This document shows positions 23,001 through 33,480 of a stretch of DNA of 64,000 nucleotides, piece after piece. Every line of letters begins with the position of its first letter. Position 1 is the first letter of the stretch. The DNA is from Liolophura sinensis (taxonomy: Eukaryota > Mollusca > Polyplacophora > Chitonida > Chitonidae): assembly GCF_032854445.1 (NCBI RefSeq), contig NC_088304.1:4218001-4282000 (forward strand), written 5' to 3'. A program made the position numbers and the translations under genes. The notes under the pieces were generated by a model, which had not been told where the DNA came from, made no database searches, and saw nothing but the letters and a program-made list of their open reading frames with translations.

Positions 23001-24531
23001 TGTATGTTGTTTAAAGTTGCTCCTTTTCATGTCGCGTTACAAATGTTTCTGAAGTTTGTTTGGAATGCACGATGATAGCACACTGGACAAGCGTTAGCAG
23101 AAACCCGCATCTCACTGATATGTACATCTTCAGTTTCAATCGTAGTCTAAGTTGATTATGCAGCCGACTTTTACAAAACTGCTTACTGGGACACATAAGC
23201 CACATCACCAGCCACGCCCTCCCCCACCTCCCTCACCAACACACTTCCTCACAATACCTAACCTTACTTTGTACCAACGAACTAAAAATACGTGTTTCAT
23301 AACATACAAAGAAAAAATATTTCATGACATTTGCTTGCCTCTAAAAGCACACTTTTGGGGAGGGGGAATTTTGAGGTTATTTACAGCTTGTATACATGGC
23401 TACAGGTAATTCTAACAGATATTCAGTTAATACACTGTACATGAGCATCATTATCCTATACACAGGAGTATCAAACACAGTTATGTATAAAACCTGATCT
23501 TAACACCAGCTGTGCTGTGATAATTACAATTCCATTCATGCCATGAGAGCATGGCCTATCACAATAAAGAGTCGTTTAACATTTCATCGTTTTACCTGGG
23601 TACAACAAGATTGATATTCATGTACACAGATTTGGTTATCTAATACATGTATGCTCATCTGTGACATGTGCCTCTGGGTTTCCAGTCACACAGCTTTAAA
23701 TACCAGTGTTTTGTTTATTTATTTATTTATTTATTTCACTGTTTTTCAAAGCCATGCTCAAGAATTTTCCAAAGATACGAAAATACAAAATGGTGGTCAG
23801 TTTCATCAGTGGTGCACTTCGGAGTGCCCGGGGTAAACCTCTGACCATGGTCAAGTTACTGATGAACTTTCCCACGTGTGAAGTACAGAAATGTACGTCA
23901 CAATGGTGGAACACAAGTTGGCTTCACTCCTCAACTAATGTTAGAGGTGCGCAAACATGAGCTTCAACGACCTCTTATTATCTCTAACACCCCCCATACA
24001 GTGCGAATGAGGGAAATAACGTCCCTGTTTAAGGCCAGATTTGAACCTGTATTTGTGTGTGATGGCGATTGTATTTATTTATTTGATTGGTGTTTTACGC
24101 CGTACTCAAAAATATTTAACTTACACGACAGCGGCCAGCATTATGGTGGGAGGAAACTGGGCAGAGCCCTGTGGAAAACCACGATCATCCGGATGGCAAT
24201 TGTAAGGTTAGCACCTTAGCCACTAGGTCATGAACTGCTCCATACTTGTCAAAATAGCATTCAACGCTGCTCAGATTTACACAACCTATACCTTAAATGA
24301 AAAAGCAATACAAACTGTATGGAATTCTGGTTTCAAGTTTTCGTAACAAAGAAAAATGGTTTTAAACATCGTCATTTTCTTCAAAAAATTCGGGGAGCAT
24401 CCAAAGTCCTGACATGTTTCAGGCTTGTCCAATGAAAAGCCTCCTTTCCTCCTGTGACATCATTGTGACATCATTGAGCTTAAGGTTTTACTCCTACTAT
24501 ATGACTCACATGCATTTCTAGTCTCAGCTAA

Positions 24532-24586
<55 letters not shown>

Positions 24587-27500
24587 CATGAAAATTGTGG
24601 ATTTAAGAACTGTAAATGCCAATTCTAAAAAGGAAGAGTCTGGGATGTACTAGATTTGATTCTTGTTTTATGCCGTACTCAAGAATATTTCACTTATACG
24701 GCAGCGGCCAGCATTATGGTAGGAGGAAACCAGTCAGAGCCCGGGGGGAACCCACAACCATCCGCAGGCTGCTGACAGACCTTCCCACATACGGCCGGAG
24801 AGGAAGCCAGCATGAGCTGGACTTAAACTCACAGCGACCGCATTGGTGAGAGGCTCCTGGGTCATTACGCTGCGCTAGCGCGCTAACCAACTGAGCCACG
24901 GAGGCCCCCGGGATGTACTAGAGGGCCACATCTTACCTACATGCGTGGCTGTAGGCTGCCAAACTGTGTCTGGAATCCCATGTCCTGAGGAGCTACTGGG
25001 CAAAGCAAACATGTTGACGTTTGTAATCTGACTCCCAAGCCTTCAATGTTTAAGTATTAAATACTCAAATAACACTCATTGCTGGCACAAAATTGAGATA
25101 TTTCATATAACCTTAAGTACATCTCTAAAATTTAAGATAAGGCTGTTTTTTTCTTTTAAGCATCAAAAGTTTCTGGGCAAAATCTTGGGTGATTTTCCGA
25201 ACTCCTTACAGCACATGCGCTGTTCTCAACGTATACGCTGCATCACTACACCCACTCGCAAACTCTGTACTGAAATCTTGACAAAGCCACGGAGGTCACA
25301 GTGATGAGGCAGAGGTGATGTCAGAATACACAGAAACTCAACCTTTGTCTCTAAGAATACTTTACACACATGCAATGTCTTTATCTAGAGTATATACAAC
25401 ATGACTCTGACCAACACTTGATTCTAACCATCACCTGTACGTATAAGCCTCGGAAAATCTGGGACCAAACCAGGTCGGATCGTATTAAAGACCTTAAAAA
25501 TGGTACTTGTGGTCGCCTCGCTCGACACTCAGCACTGAGTGATTAGAGCAACAAAACAAGACTGGTTAGCTCCGTGTCATGTCTGGTTTCTTCGGCATGA
25601 TACATGTATATAGTGGGGCAGCACTTAGGCAGCATGGACTCTCTCTGTTACAAGAAAACACAGCATATCTACCCACACCTAATGACTCCTCGTACATACA
25701 TAAGTATGTAAACAAGCCTACAAACAAAGCTTGTTTACAGGTGGTAATGACGTAAAACGAGCACATGCATTGCATTCAAAGTATGTAAGCTGTGCCACAA
25801 ACATCAAACTGGCCATGTCGCCATAACATGCTGGTTACAGTCATTACAAGTGTGCTCAGCTGATGAGGATAGTGTGTCATGCCATTAGACGTGCCTCACA
25901 AACAGCGCAGGTGAGTCCTCATACAAAAGGACGCATCAGTCAGAGCAATGCTGACTTATTGATCGGTGATCAGAGATCAATGGGAGGAGTCAGCAAATCT
26001 GATGAGATGAGTTCCTGCTGCCACGCCTTGTAATGCAGTACACTCAGTTTCAGGCCAAGATGCTTTTATTGTTTTGTTTCTGTTAGCCACAGTTTTGTTC
26101 GCTGATTTGGTCAACTTCTGCTGGGGCCTCTTACAATAATAATAATAATGATAATGTTGATGATAATAATAATGATGATGATGATAATAACAGTGATGAT
26201 GATAATAACACTACTACTAATACTTCATTTTCTGAAGGCCATCAAATAGTTACATAACCAATCTTTCCTCATACACACACACATTCACACAAAAGGTTAC
26301 TTACAAAGTCTATACAGTTTATATAAAATACAGATGAACCTGATATAAGATGATCAAAGACTATATACAACATAGTGCATCACACTGTCAGAAAACATAC
26401 CTACGATATGTCATCGGCAAAATTGACATATCCTGTCAACCAACCATTGTCCAAAATACTCATACTATGTATTTTCTGAAGGTGTGGAAGCAGCTCCTGT
26501 AGTTGTGAAGAAATGGTGACAATCATGAGCTGCTTCCTATGACATACATGTATTTTAGATATCAAATTCTTAGAACTCCTTCTAAACTACTACAGATGAA
26601 CAAAGTTTGGCAAATTCTTCCCAAAGATATAGTGTTATATTTAAAAAATAATATCTGGTAATTTTAACAAGGGATGGTATATAGAATACAGAAAACTAAT
26701 CAAAAAGGACTAGACTGATCATCTGAATTATGTTTTTGGGTGGGTTTGGGTTACCAATATTGCAAAAACACTGATATTCTGTCGGTACTTTGATCTTAAA
26801 GCTGAACTATCCTCGTTGATCAAATTTTTCTCACCAAATTAACACAGGATATCCTTGAGGTATCTGAACCATGGAGCCGAAGTGATTTAAGGAATTCAAT
26901 TCGCCAGATGTTGTAGAAAAACCATTTTTTTTTGGCTGATAGGTTGAGTTTTATGAAGTTTGATATTCTCTACACATTTAAATGTATCTGCCCTTGATGT
27001 CCCCCTAGTTTATGACGTTACATTGCAGCAATGCCACTTTGTGCGGCAATGAACTGTGCTAATTGCACACCAAGTTATGATGGGATTGGTTTTTATGCCT
27101 CCCATCGGACCCCTCCATGTGACGAAAAATGGATAATTACCATGTGAACAGACCATTTCGTCACGAATAAGCACTCAAAATTATGCCCCAACCATTTTGA
27201 GGAGGCGTGTTTTGACCCAGCTTACAGGTTAAAAATGGGGTTAGAATTGGATTTCACAGCGGAATGGAAATTAAAAAATCTGCCGACAATTGAAACCTGA
27301 AGCAGTACTATTTTAAACATTCCTGGTCACAAAAGCAGTTTTTCTGTCAAATAATGTGGATCAAACACAATGTAGCCGACACTATGCCTTTAAACCAGAG
27401 TTCTACTGTTATGTCACACATATTTGGCACATTAGTGCCATTCAAGGGCAGACAAGCGATGTGAGTCTTTTCTCTCACAATTTTTGCTGTTAACTATGTT

Positions 27501-30262
27501 TTTAATTTCTACAAGTAAAACAACTCACCAGATGCTTTTTATTATTTTTTTTGTTTTCATAAGTTTTTCCCATATCACAGGTATACCATTCAGTTAAGTA
27601 AAGTGAGATATTAAACTGGGACAGTTCACCTTTAACGTGATCGTTACCATGTTCAAAGATAGACAAGTAGCCCTATTGTGCCATAAAGGGGCGACCAAAA
27701 TTCTGCACTGGGACATCAGTCATTTGTAGGCTGAAAGCTCCCTATTAAATCATCAGTGTAAAAATAGCCATCATGGTATGTGCATTTCTACGCCAATTCA
27801 TTGGTAGTTCCAGATTGTGCTCACATCTGGTTTCACTTAAGGTATTTGAGGTGTAAAAGCAGCATAAGCTATTTGAGGTGTGAAAGGGACATAAGCTATT
27901 TGAGATGTGAAAAGGACATAAGCTATTTGAGGTGTGAAAGGGGCATAAGCTATTTGAGATGTGAAAGGGACATAAGCCATTTCAGGTGTGAAAAGGACAT
28001 AAGCTATTTCAGGTGTGAAAGGGACATAAGCTATTTGAGATGTGAAAGGGACATAAGCTATTTGAAATGTGAAAGCGGCATAAGCTACATGAGATGTGAA
28101 AGGGACATAAGCTATTTAAAATGTGAAAGCTGCATAAGCTAGTTGAGGTGTGAAAGAAACATAAGCTAGTTGAGGTGTGAAAGGGACATAAGCTATTTGA
28201 GAGATGAAAGGGACATAAGCTATCTGAGATGTGAAAACGCCACCTGCCAGTTGAGGTGTGAAAGAAGCTGTAAGCACCGTTAAAAATTACAGATATAGCC
28301 GTTCTGATGTCTGACCACAATGGGTCACACTTCACCCTGATAGAAGAATGGACTGATCAGCATCAATGATTTTCGCTATTCGGTGGTCCTCCTGTACAAA
28401 ATGGAAGAGGTATATCCTGTATGCATGCAGTGGCAGTTTTTTACCCAGAGCAATGCCAATATCACTCTATGTCAAGTCAGAGCTACAAAACACAGGGTCA
28501 TAATGCAAAGGGTTAGATTTGAGATCTCAAAGTAAAAGTCGGTAACCTATCTAACCTCTAATCTAATCTTTAGATTGACCATTACATGGGGATGTACTTT
28601 CCGCTTTACACTGCATTTTGACAGTTTACTGTCTAAGGGAAAGGTTTCCTAGTTCAAGAGTCCCAGAAGTCAATGTGTGTATACTGTTTGTGTTTCATGT
28701 TTATGGCATGGGCTTTTGAGTTGATGGACCATACACAGACTACGTGTCCAAGCAGAGGAAGAAACAGCAGGAATTAAATTTAGGCACTTCACCCCATAAC
28801 CATGACAACCAAATGTACAGCAGGACACAATTCTCATATACCGCTAGAGAATGGTTTATAAATGTACAACATGCTTCAGTCATGTTGGAGACCAGCCTTG
28901 CCGACTTCAATATAATTCCTCCTGAAAACAATTATGGTAAGCTTCAACTCTCACCATACTTTACCAAGACATTTAACACAACATGACATGAGTTTTGGGA
29001 AATGAGTCCCACAGCAAATCTGTCATCCTGTTTGCAAAGACAATAGGGAAGGGGTCTGCCGGGTGAAGGTTGGGGGATTGCGGGGGTGATTGGGCAGAGG
29101 GCGTTTGACTTGTAGGGGTGACTTGTATAATCTAAATACACTGGCTGTTGGTTGAAAGTAGTCGAAAACACCATATACATGGCGGCTCAGTCTACAGTCA
29201 CAGACGTGCAAGTTTGTCTCAATGGCGTGACACAGATAGCGGCCCCACCTATCTCCAGCTACTTACATCTACGTCGTAATATCTCCCCTTACATTCACCA
29301 CCCAAATTTTTTTTCATGATAATCCAATAAAGTATTGTTTCACACGTGAAACGCCTTCAGGCCATGACCCACCATCGTGTTTTCAGACGGCTGCCATGTA
29401 TTTAAAATGGGTGAATACAATTTTGGGAGCGTACCCAAAAGCAGACTTTTGTACTTTTCTTTTCTCAAGTAAGTCTCGTGCATTATTTTTGCAGCGCAAG
29501 TTTCAATTTTGTGGAATTGGGTTATTTATAGTATAATAATTTGGAATATCTTAAATGTAGTCAACTACAAATTAACGAGTCCAGTCATTGACGATTCAAG
29601 TGTTCATGTGACCCTGTCAAACTACAAGGCAAATGGCAGCTGCTTTGAAAACACGACAGAAAGACATGCCCTGGAGGCATTTTACACGTGAAACGATACT
29701 TTACTGGTAATACTTTAGTTTATTACCATTAAAGAAATGTGTGTGGCGAATGGAAAGGAAGATGTTACAACATGTATTTAAGCAGTTAGTGGTAGGTGGA
29801 GTGATTATTGGGGCCGCTACCCGCGTCACACAATTTCTCACATATTTCTCAACAGTCAGTGTACTTGGACTATGACTTGTACAGAGGAGGGGTGCATATC
29901 TTACCTTTTGATTTGGGGACGTGAACCAAACTTCACAGAATTTCAACACGATTACATAATCACCGTCCTCTTTAATGGAATCTCGTATCCAAACGTGGAG
30001 TAGTGGTACCTCTCCGTCTGGTACAGGATTTGATCTGGTGGGACAACCCTCTGGATCATTAAGGTTTTACCGTAATCAGACGGGATGCCGTTTTTCAGTT
30101 TGTCACTCTGATATTTGATGCCGTGAACATCGGTGTGTGCCTCCCCACCCGAGTTTACAGCCCAAATTACATCTCCTATCGCAAGAGTTTGACTAAACAG
30201 GGAGAGGGACACACCACAAACTAAACAGTGCGCAGCGGTTATTGACGAGACACCGCCCCATC
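19855..30262 (-). CDS. MLEC: Malectin, ER membrane lectin (exon 1 apparently frameshifted)
   Basis: Four exons on the minus strand: 29905-30262, 21831-22010, 21380-21437 and 19855-20078, all with GT-AG introns. Malectin is a type I ER membrane protein that binds diglucosylated high-mannose N-glycans and works with the oligosaccharyltransferase subunit ribophorin I in early quality control. Seen here: a hydrophobic leader, the malectin core ([38 protein letters not shown] and [16 protein letters not shown]), an acidic DDEEEEEEE stretch, and a C-terminal membrane segment [20 protein letters not shown]. Exon 1 shows two apparent 1-bp indels. An extra G in GGGG (about 30256-30259) puts the only plausible ATG (30260-30262) out of frame. 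A missing base at about 29977 breaks YEIP from IKEDGDYV. Both lie in G runs, so assembly error is likely; a true pseudogene is possible. Exons 2-4 are intact. Confidence 0.92.
20120..20228. repeat. About 38-bp tandem triplet in malectin intron 3
   Basis: TGGTGCAAGG followed by A-rich and ACCCMAA words recurs three times (near 20130, 20164 and 20201), with CCACTMCATGG between copies. Confidence 0.8.
20285..20745. repeat. 33-bp minisatellite in malectin intron 3
   Basis: About 14 units of a 33-bp motif with CTGACAGCTCTTGATATAAA and CACACACC. Because 33 is a multiple of 3, one minus-strand frame stays open for over 200 codons with an 11-residue repeat (VCVYIKSCQ). That frame is treated as a by-product of the repeat. 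Confidence 0.93.
21380..21437 (-). CDS. MLEC: Malectin exon 3
   Basis: Acceptor TTTATTGCAG, donor GATG|GTAAGT. 58 bp: [19 protein letters not shown] plus one base. The DNPKV and LYVMKGT words are typical of the malectin domain end. Confidence 0.94.
21831..22010 (-). CDS. MLEC: Malectin exon 2
   Basis: Acceptor CATTTGTAG, donor ATAAAG|GTAACC. 60 codons in phase 0: [20 protein letters not shown], then [16 protein letters not shown], and the end KLSVEFIK. It is intact and highly typical of malectin. Confidence 0.95.
22262..22565 (-). repeat. Family B tRNA-derived SINE
   Basis: About 300 bp, matching 47815-48152 along its length (AACAATTTTTCAGTCATATG, GAAGGAATCCTTAGGGTGTA, CGCTCTTTTATCTAGTGCTG, AAGTTACAACTTYCTCTTTT and ACTGCTCCCGAAGCGGACG). 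The tRNA-like head is at the right end on the minus strand and is truncated here. Confidence 0.9.
22566..23703. other. Malectin intron 1, no recognised feature
   Basis: AT-rich intron DNA. Reading frames are short and resemble no family I know. Confidence 0.5.
23704..23980 (-). repeat. Family D dispersed repeat
   Basis: Starts with TTTATTTATTTATTTATTTA, then GGTGGTCAGTTTCATCAGTG, CCCGGGGTAAACC, CAAGTTACTGATGAACTTTC and CCACGTGTGA. Related order at 40520-40640 and a fragment at 63745-63850. A T-rich end and SINE-like length suggest a SINE-type element, class not proven. Confidence 0.6.
24069..24235 (-). repeat. Family A SINE, 5'-truncated
   Basis: TATTTATTTATTTGATTGGT, TTTTACGCCGTACTCAAAAA, GCATTATGGTGGGAGGAAAC and CACGATCATCCGGATGG, then TAGCACCTTAGCCACTAGGT as a degenerate tRNA-like end. 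Confidence 0.9.
24535..24582. repeat. (TA)n microsatellite
   Basis: About 23 uninterrupted TA dinucleotides. Confidence 0.97.
24658..24908 (-). repeat. Family A tRNA-derived SINE, complete
   Basis: The minus strand begins GGGGGCCTCCGTGGCTCAGT with the A-box-like TGGCTCAGTTGG, has GTGAGTTTAAGTCC in the B-box position, then the core (CCGTATGTGGGAAGGTCTG, CTGCGGATGGTTGTGGG and CATAATGCTGGCCGCTG) and the 3' end GAGTACGGCATAAAAC. The plus strand reads the reverse. Confidence 0.93.
25262..25405 (+). repeat. Family E dispersed repeat
   Basis: GTACTGAAATCTTGACAA, GAGGTCACAGTGATG, GAGGTGATGTCAGAA, CCTTTGTCT and TCTTTATCTAGAGTA recur in the same order at 51045-51195. No tRNA-like head or coding sequence seen. 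Confidence 0.65.
25440..25660 (-). repeat. Family C dispersed repeat
   Basis: Minus strand has GTGCTGCCCCACTATATAC, ATGCCGAAGAAACCAGACAT and GACACGGAGCTAACCAGTC, then GTGTCGAGCGAGGCGACC. The start matches the copy at 6722-6880 and a fragment at 57790-57960. Confidence 0.65.
26137..26222. repeat. AAT/GAT trinucleotide microsatellite
   Basis: Runs of AATAATAATAATGATAAT, GATGATGATGATAATAA and ACTACTACTAATAC. Confidence 0.95.
26793..27645. mobile_element. Small inverted-repeat element enclosing a THAP-domain relic
   Basis: The left end reads GATCTTAAAGCTGAACTATC (26793-26812). The reverse complement of the right end reads GATCACGTTAAAGGTGAACT (27623-27642). Apart from a 3-base gap and two substitutions they match over about 20 bases. 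A THAP-domain frame lies between them. THAP domains are found in P-element-type transposases, so a decayed DNA transposon is a reasonable reading. Target-site duplication was not identified. Confidence 0.45.
27031..27300 (+). pseudogene. THAP zinc-finger domain gene relic with internal stop
   Basis: One frame from ATG at 27031 encodes [18 protein letters not shown], then [19 protein letters not shown], a TGA stop at 27145-27147, then in the same frame [15 protein letters not shown] and [12 protein letters not shown], ending TGA at 27298-27300. The order C-x4-C, Trp, C-x2-H-F and a final LPTI is that of a C2CH THAP DNA-binding domain of about 85 residues. The stop between the Trp and the C-x2-H pair would cut the finger in half. 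No further domain follows. It lies on the plus strand inside malectin intron 1 (opposite strand). Confidence 0.8.
27837..28262 (+). repeat. 27-bp minisatellite
   Basis: About 16 units of 27 bp: GCTATTTGAGGTGTGAAAGG then GACATAA. Since 27 is a multiple of 3, long frames stay open on both strands with 9-residue repeats (plus SYLRCERDI, minus SLCPFHISN). These are regarded as by-products. The word GAGRTGTGAAAGG is also part of the 124-bp satellite unit. Confidence 0.95.
28263..29904 (-). other. Malectin intron 1, proximal part
   Basis: No exon or recognised repeat. It ends at the malectin exon 1 donor, plus-strand CTTAC at 29900-29904. Confidence 0.5.
29905..30262 (-). CDS. MLEC: Malectin exon 1 (leader and first half of lectin domain, two apparent 1-bp indels)
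   Basis: Donor CAAAAG|GTAAGA. From the left end upward: [17 protein letters not shown] preceded by KEDGDY, then a 1-base shift, then [39 protein letters not shown] and a leader-like [15 protein letters not shown]. In this frame there is no ATG before an upstream TAG. The nearest ATG (30260-30262) is one base out of frame across a GGGG run. An unseen upstream coding exon is the other possible source of the start. Confidence 0.85.
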
Positions 30263-30289
30263 TTAGCACAAACTAAACTTGCCACGGAA

Positions 30290-30372
30290 AACATGTTGCT
30301 GCAAACCACGTTCCCACTCGGGCTTACTTCCTAGCGGAAGTTGTCAACGCCGGGTCCCGTCATGCGCACTGT
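30290..30372 (-). promoter_or_regulatory. Probable malectin core promoter with ETS and NRF1-like sites
   Basis: Just upstream of exon 1. A palindromic pair of ETS cores, ACTTCCTAGCGGAAGTT (about 30327-30343), is followed by GGGTCCCGTCATGCGCACTG, which on the minus strand contains TGCGCATGAC, close to the NRF1 site. The segment is GC-richer than its flanks. ETS and NRF1 sites are common in TATA-less housekeeping promoters; no TATA box is seen. Confidence 0.45.
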
Positions 30373-30620
30373 TGCTCGTAGTGATGCTATACTCTATTGC
30401 ATAGAAAAAATTACATTACATAGAAATTACATGGACCCCCACCCCCCACCCCCACCCCACAAAATTCGAAGAAAATATACCGTACTGCAAATGACCTCAA
30501 ATTTCGTCCATGATTAAGTTGTTCATTTTTCCAGATTGTGAGAGGTCTATTGATCTTCAAAATGTGATAGAATGGCATCCTACTGGTAGAATGCAAGTTT
30601 CAGCACCAAAAGTTATTTTT

Positions 30621-30765
30621 ATATCTATTTATTTATTTGATTGGTGTTTTACACCGTACTCAAGAATTTTTCACTTATGCGACGGCCGCCAGCATTATGG
30701 TGGAGGAAACTGGACAGAGCCCGAAAAAAACTACGACCATCCGCAGGTTGATGGCACACCTTATT
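30621..30765 (-). repeat. Family A SINE, 5'-truncated
   Basis: TATTTATTTATTTGATTGGT, TTTTACACCGTACTCAAGAA, GCCAGCATTATGGTGGAGGA and CGACCATCCGCAGGTTGATG in reverse family order. Confidence 0.92.
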
Positions 30766-32565
30766 TTTATACAGCATTTAAGTTTGCCCCAGAAAAAGGA
30801 TATCTAACGGTCAGTTACAGTATATTTATATTGCAGGTATTTGTGCAATAATGTTAGGAATTATATACAATTATTGCGACAGGTAACGCAATTAGCTGAT
30901 ATACTGGCTGATCAAAGGCCTTCACGCCTCATCGCTCATCTGTCAGCCACCTGCGTATGTTGCCCATACGTGTTATGTTTATACGTCGTCTGTTCTATTT
31001 ATCTCCCTCTGCAGAGTCTACTTAGCGGGCGTATTGGTCGTAGCAGTCGAGATTTTGTTTCCTTCAAAAAATGTAGTTGTCTTGTGTTACAGTTCATAGT
31101 TTTGCAGTGATATCACGGCTGCTCTTAGCCAATCATGAGCACACGTGACTTAAGTGCTGGAGGTGAAAACAAAGCGAATTTAATCCCCGAGAGAAATACG
31201 TTAGGTATTTAGGACAATTTTAGCTCAAAAAATGTAAAATATTCTTTGTGGAAAAGTAATCATAATGTGTCCAGCCTTCAAATATGACAGTTTGTGTCCT
31301 TAAGTACTGTATATTTAGGAATCGGTAGAACTCGGCATTTCGCCCAGTTAGCTCCATGTTATTTTCACCTCCTGCTTCCGGCCAGGAACCTGGGTGCCCG
31401 AAACTATGGATATGCAGATACATCAGTAGCTTACACATCGGCCTGTTACAATGTCAATTGATCCCGCTAATCTTATCAATCATACTTGAAGAAGCTTAGG
31501 CTTATGGATATTTACAGCACTGGGCCCCGCCCAGCCGTGTGAACCTAGGCCCAGTAGTTTGAAAATGTACTAGGTAATACTGGTATCAAGTCATATTTTG
31601 TATATAAATTTTTAGCCAAACTCATCAGCCACTAGAGATCTCGAAAGTCAAAGTATAACAGCAACAGTTTTAGTTCATATTTGATATAATGGTACATTAG
31701 TTTTTGTTAGGCTAAGTACAAAATTGAATACTAAAAGTCATGGCTTAAAGTTATATCTGGTATTAAGTCTTAAACCAGTTTTGAATAACCGAGCCCAGAG
31801 CTGAAGTCAGGACTCCACGTGATTTATAATGCCGTGTTTATGTGAAGTTTAGCGGAGGGGGGGAGGGACGCTTCTATGGATTTCATGTCCATATATAAAG
31901 GCCTATCCGACAGAGTTTGCTAATTACGCTAACGATATCCAAAACGATCGACCGGCATTATAAATAATAATAAAATTATTAAAAATAATTTAATACCATT
32001 TTAATTCCACACATCAGGTTGGAGTTTTCTGAAAAGTTGTAACGTTTGCGCTACAAGAGAAAAAGTGAAGATCTGAAACTTTGATGTGATGAGTGCTTTC
32101 CGATTCTCCACAATATGTGGTGTATACAGCCTCTATAGCATTTGTGTTGTTGGGAGAGACCAGTTTTCGTGGATGTTCTCGGCTGACAGCCCATATACAC
32201 GTGTCGCTTCTCTCCGATCAGTTCATCGACTAATTAAAGCGAACGAGCTTACCTCCTCTTTTACGATTTTTTAACGAGTTACACCCAAAACTCTGCGTAT
32301 CATGGCACGTATGTTATTCACACCTATATTCATAGACAGAACGATAATCAGAGCGCGTTGCTGGACATAGTGAAAAAATCAGGGTAATTTCCATATGCAA
32401 GTTTTCCTGCTAACGGATTACTTGATTTAAGGATTCACACCGATTGATATGTTTGATGCGAGAAAAGTCTGAATAATGAAGCTTGCGTGCATGTGAACGG
32501 CGGAAAGCACGTGTCAGCCGACGTTTTGCCGTGATATATATTGCATACTTCACGTAAAGTTCAGT
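30766..32565. other. Intergenic DNA, no recognised gene
   Basis: Short frames only. A G-rich run (about 31855-31868) and scattered AT-rich parts. Nothing I can name. Confidence 0.5.
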
Positions 32566-32790
32566 ATTTTTATATATTTTTTTATTTTTTCAAGTGACAT
32601 ATTTTTTTCTTGAATCTGATTGATTCATCTATACCTTATAAGGCCACTTACAGATACTTTTTGTGAAGTTTGATTAATTTCTAATCAGAAAAACTTAACT
32701 GTTGGCATCAAAAGTATTATTTTTATATAGGCCCGTACCATGCTTCTGAACCTGAGATGAAATACATCCCTATGCCTGAATGAGATCTAA
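32566..32790 (+). repeat. Family F dispersed repeat
   Basis: TTTTTTCAAGTGACATATTT, GGCCACTTACAGATAC, TTTTTGTGAAGTTTGAT, ATCAGAAAAACTTAACTG and TTGGCATCAAAAGTATT. The same order occurs at 45911-46105 and, more diverged, at 46600-46815. Class unknown. Confidence 0.75.
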
Positions 32791-32827
32791 AGTTGTTTAC
32801 GCCTAATTAATTATGTAGTTGAATGGT

Positions 32828-33007
32828 CAGGGGGCCTTAGTAGCCGAGTTGCTAGTGCAGTTGCTGGTTTCCTCTCAGGTCGTACATATAAGAAGGACTG
32901 ACAGCAACCTCGAGGGATTGCGGGTTTCCCTCGGGCTCTACCCGATTTCCTCTTACTACAATGCTTTAGTCTGTGGCGTAAAACTCTAAACAAAAAAAAA
33001 ATAAATA
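32828..33007 (+). repeat. Family A SINE, diverged
   Basis: GGGGCCTTAGTAGCCGAGTT as a diverged tRNA-like head, GACTGACAGCAACCTCGAGG, GGGTTTCCCTCGGGCTCTAC and a tail CAAAAAAAAAATAAATAA. It carries an internal deletion of the B-box part. Confidence 0.8.
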
Positions 33008-33480
33008 ACTTTGAGAGACCACGAGTGAAATACAAAACAGACATTCGTAAACCAGTCATCAACAGGTATGGACGTTCCAGGCCAATAATCGCAAGGCCGA
33101 TTCCCAAAACGACCTCTAACACAAACCATCAAAGAACAAAGAAGGCACTAAATTAGGACGGAAGCAATCAACAGTTTTCAGTGATGTTGAAAAAGCGCAA
33201 GGTATGTCCCAGGAGAAAATCAGTATTCTGGTCGTGTACCATGCTAGTGCATAAAAGAAGTCCATGATAAAATATGTAACTCAGTTGCGCCAATGTGGCG
33301 ATCTAATCCAACACGATGAATACATCGCAGATTGTGTTAAGCGCAGTTAACACAATCGTGAAACAATCGTGAAGGGATTCTGGACGCTCTGTACAAATTT
33401 ACTTACAAGAGCTTTATAGTTTTTGCAGTATGACGTTTATTGAAATCGTCACATATATAACACACAGAATCTAACAAATG
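33008..33480. other. Intergenic DNA, no recognised feature
   Basis: No gene. A 10-base word (CACAATCGTGAA) is repeated at about 33350-33372. Confidence 0.4.

Noticed and set aside
24840-24908. A tRNA gene
   Set aside because: A-box and B-box are present, but the sequence continues into a SINE body that recurs many times; the folded arms are imperfect.
27780-28142. 120-codon plus-strand frame with SYLRCERDI repeats
   Set aside because: It is produced by a 27-bp minisatellite; a long frame exists on the opposite strand for the same reason.
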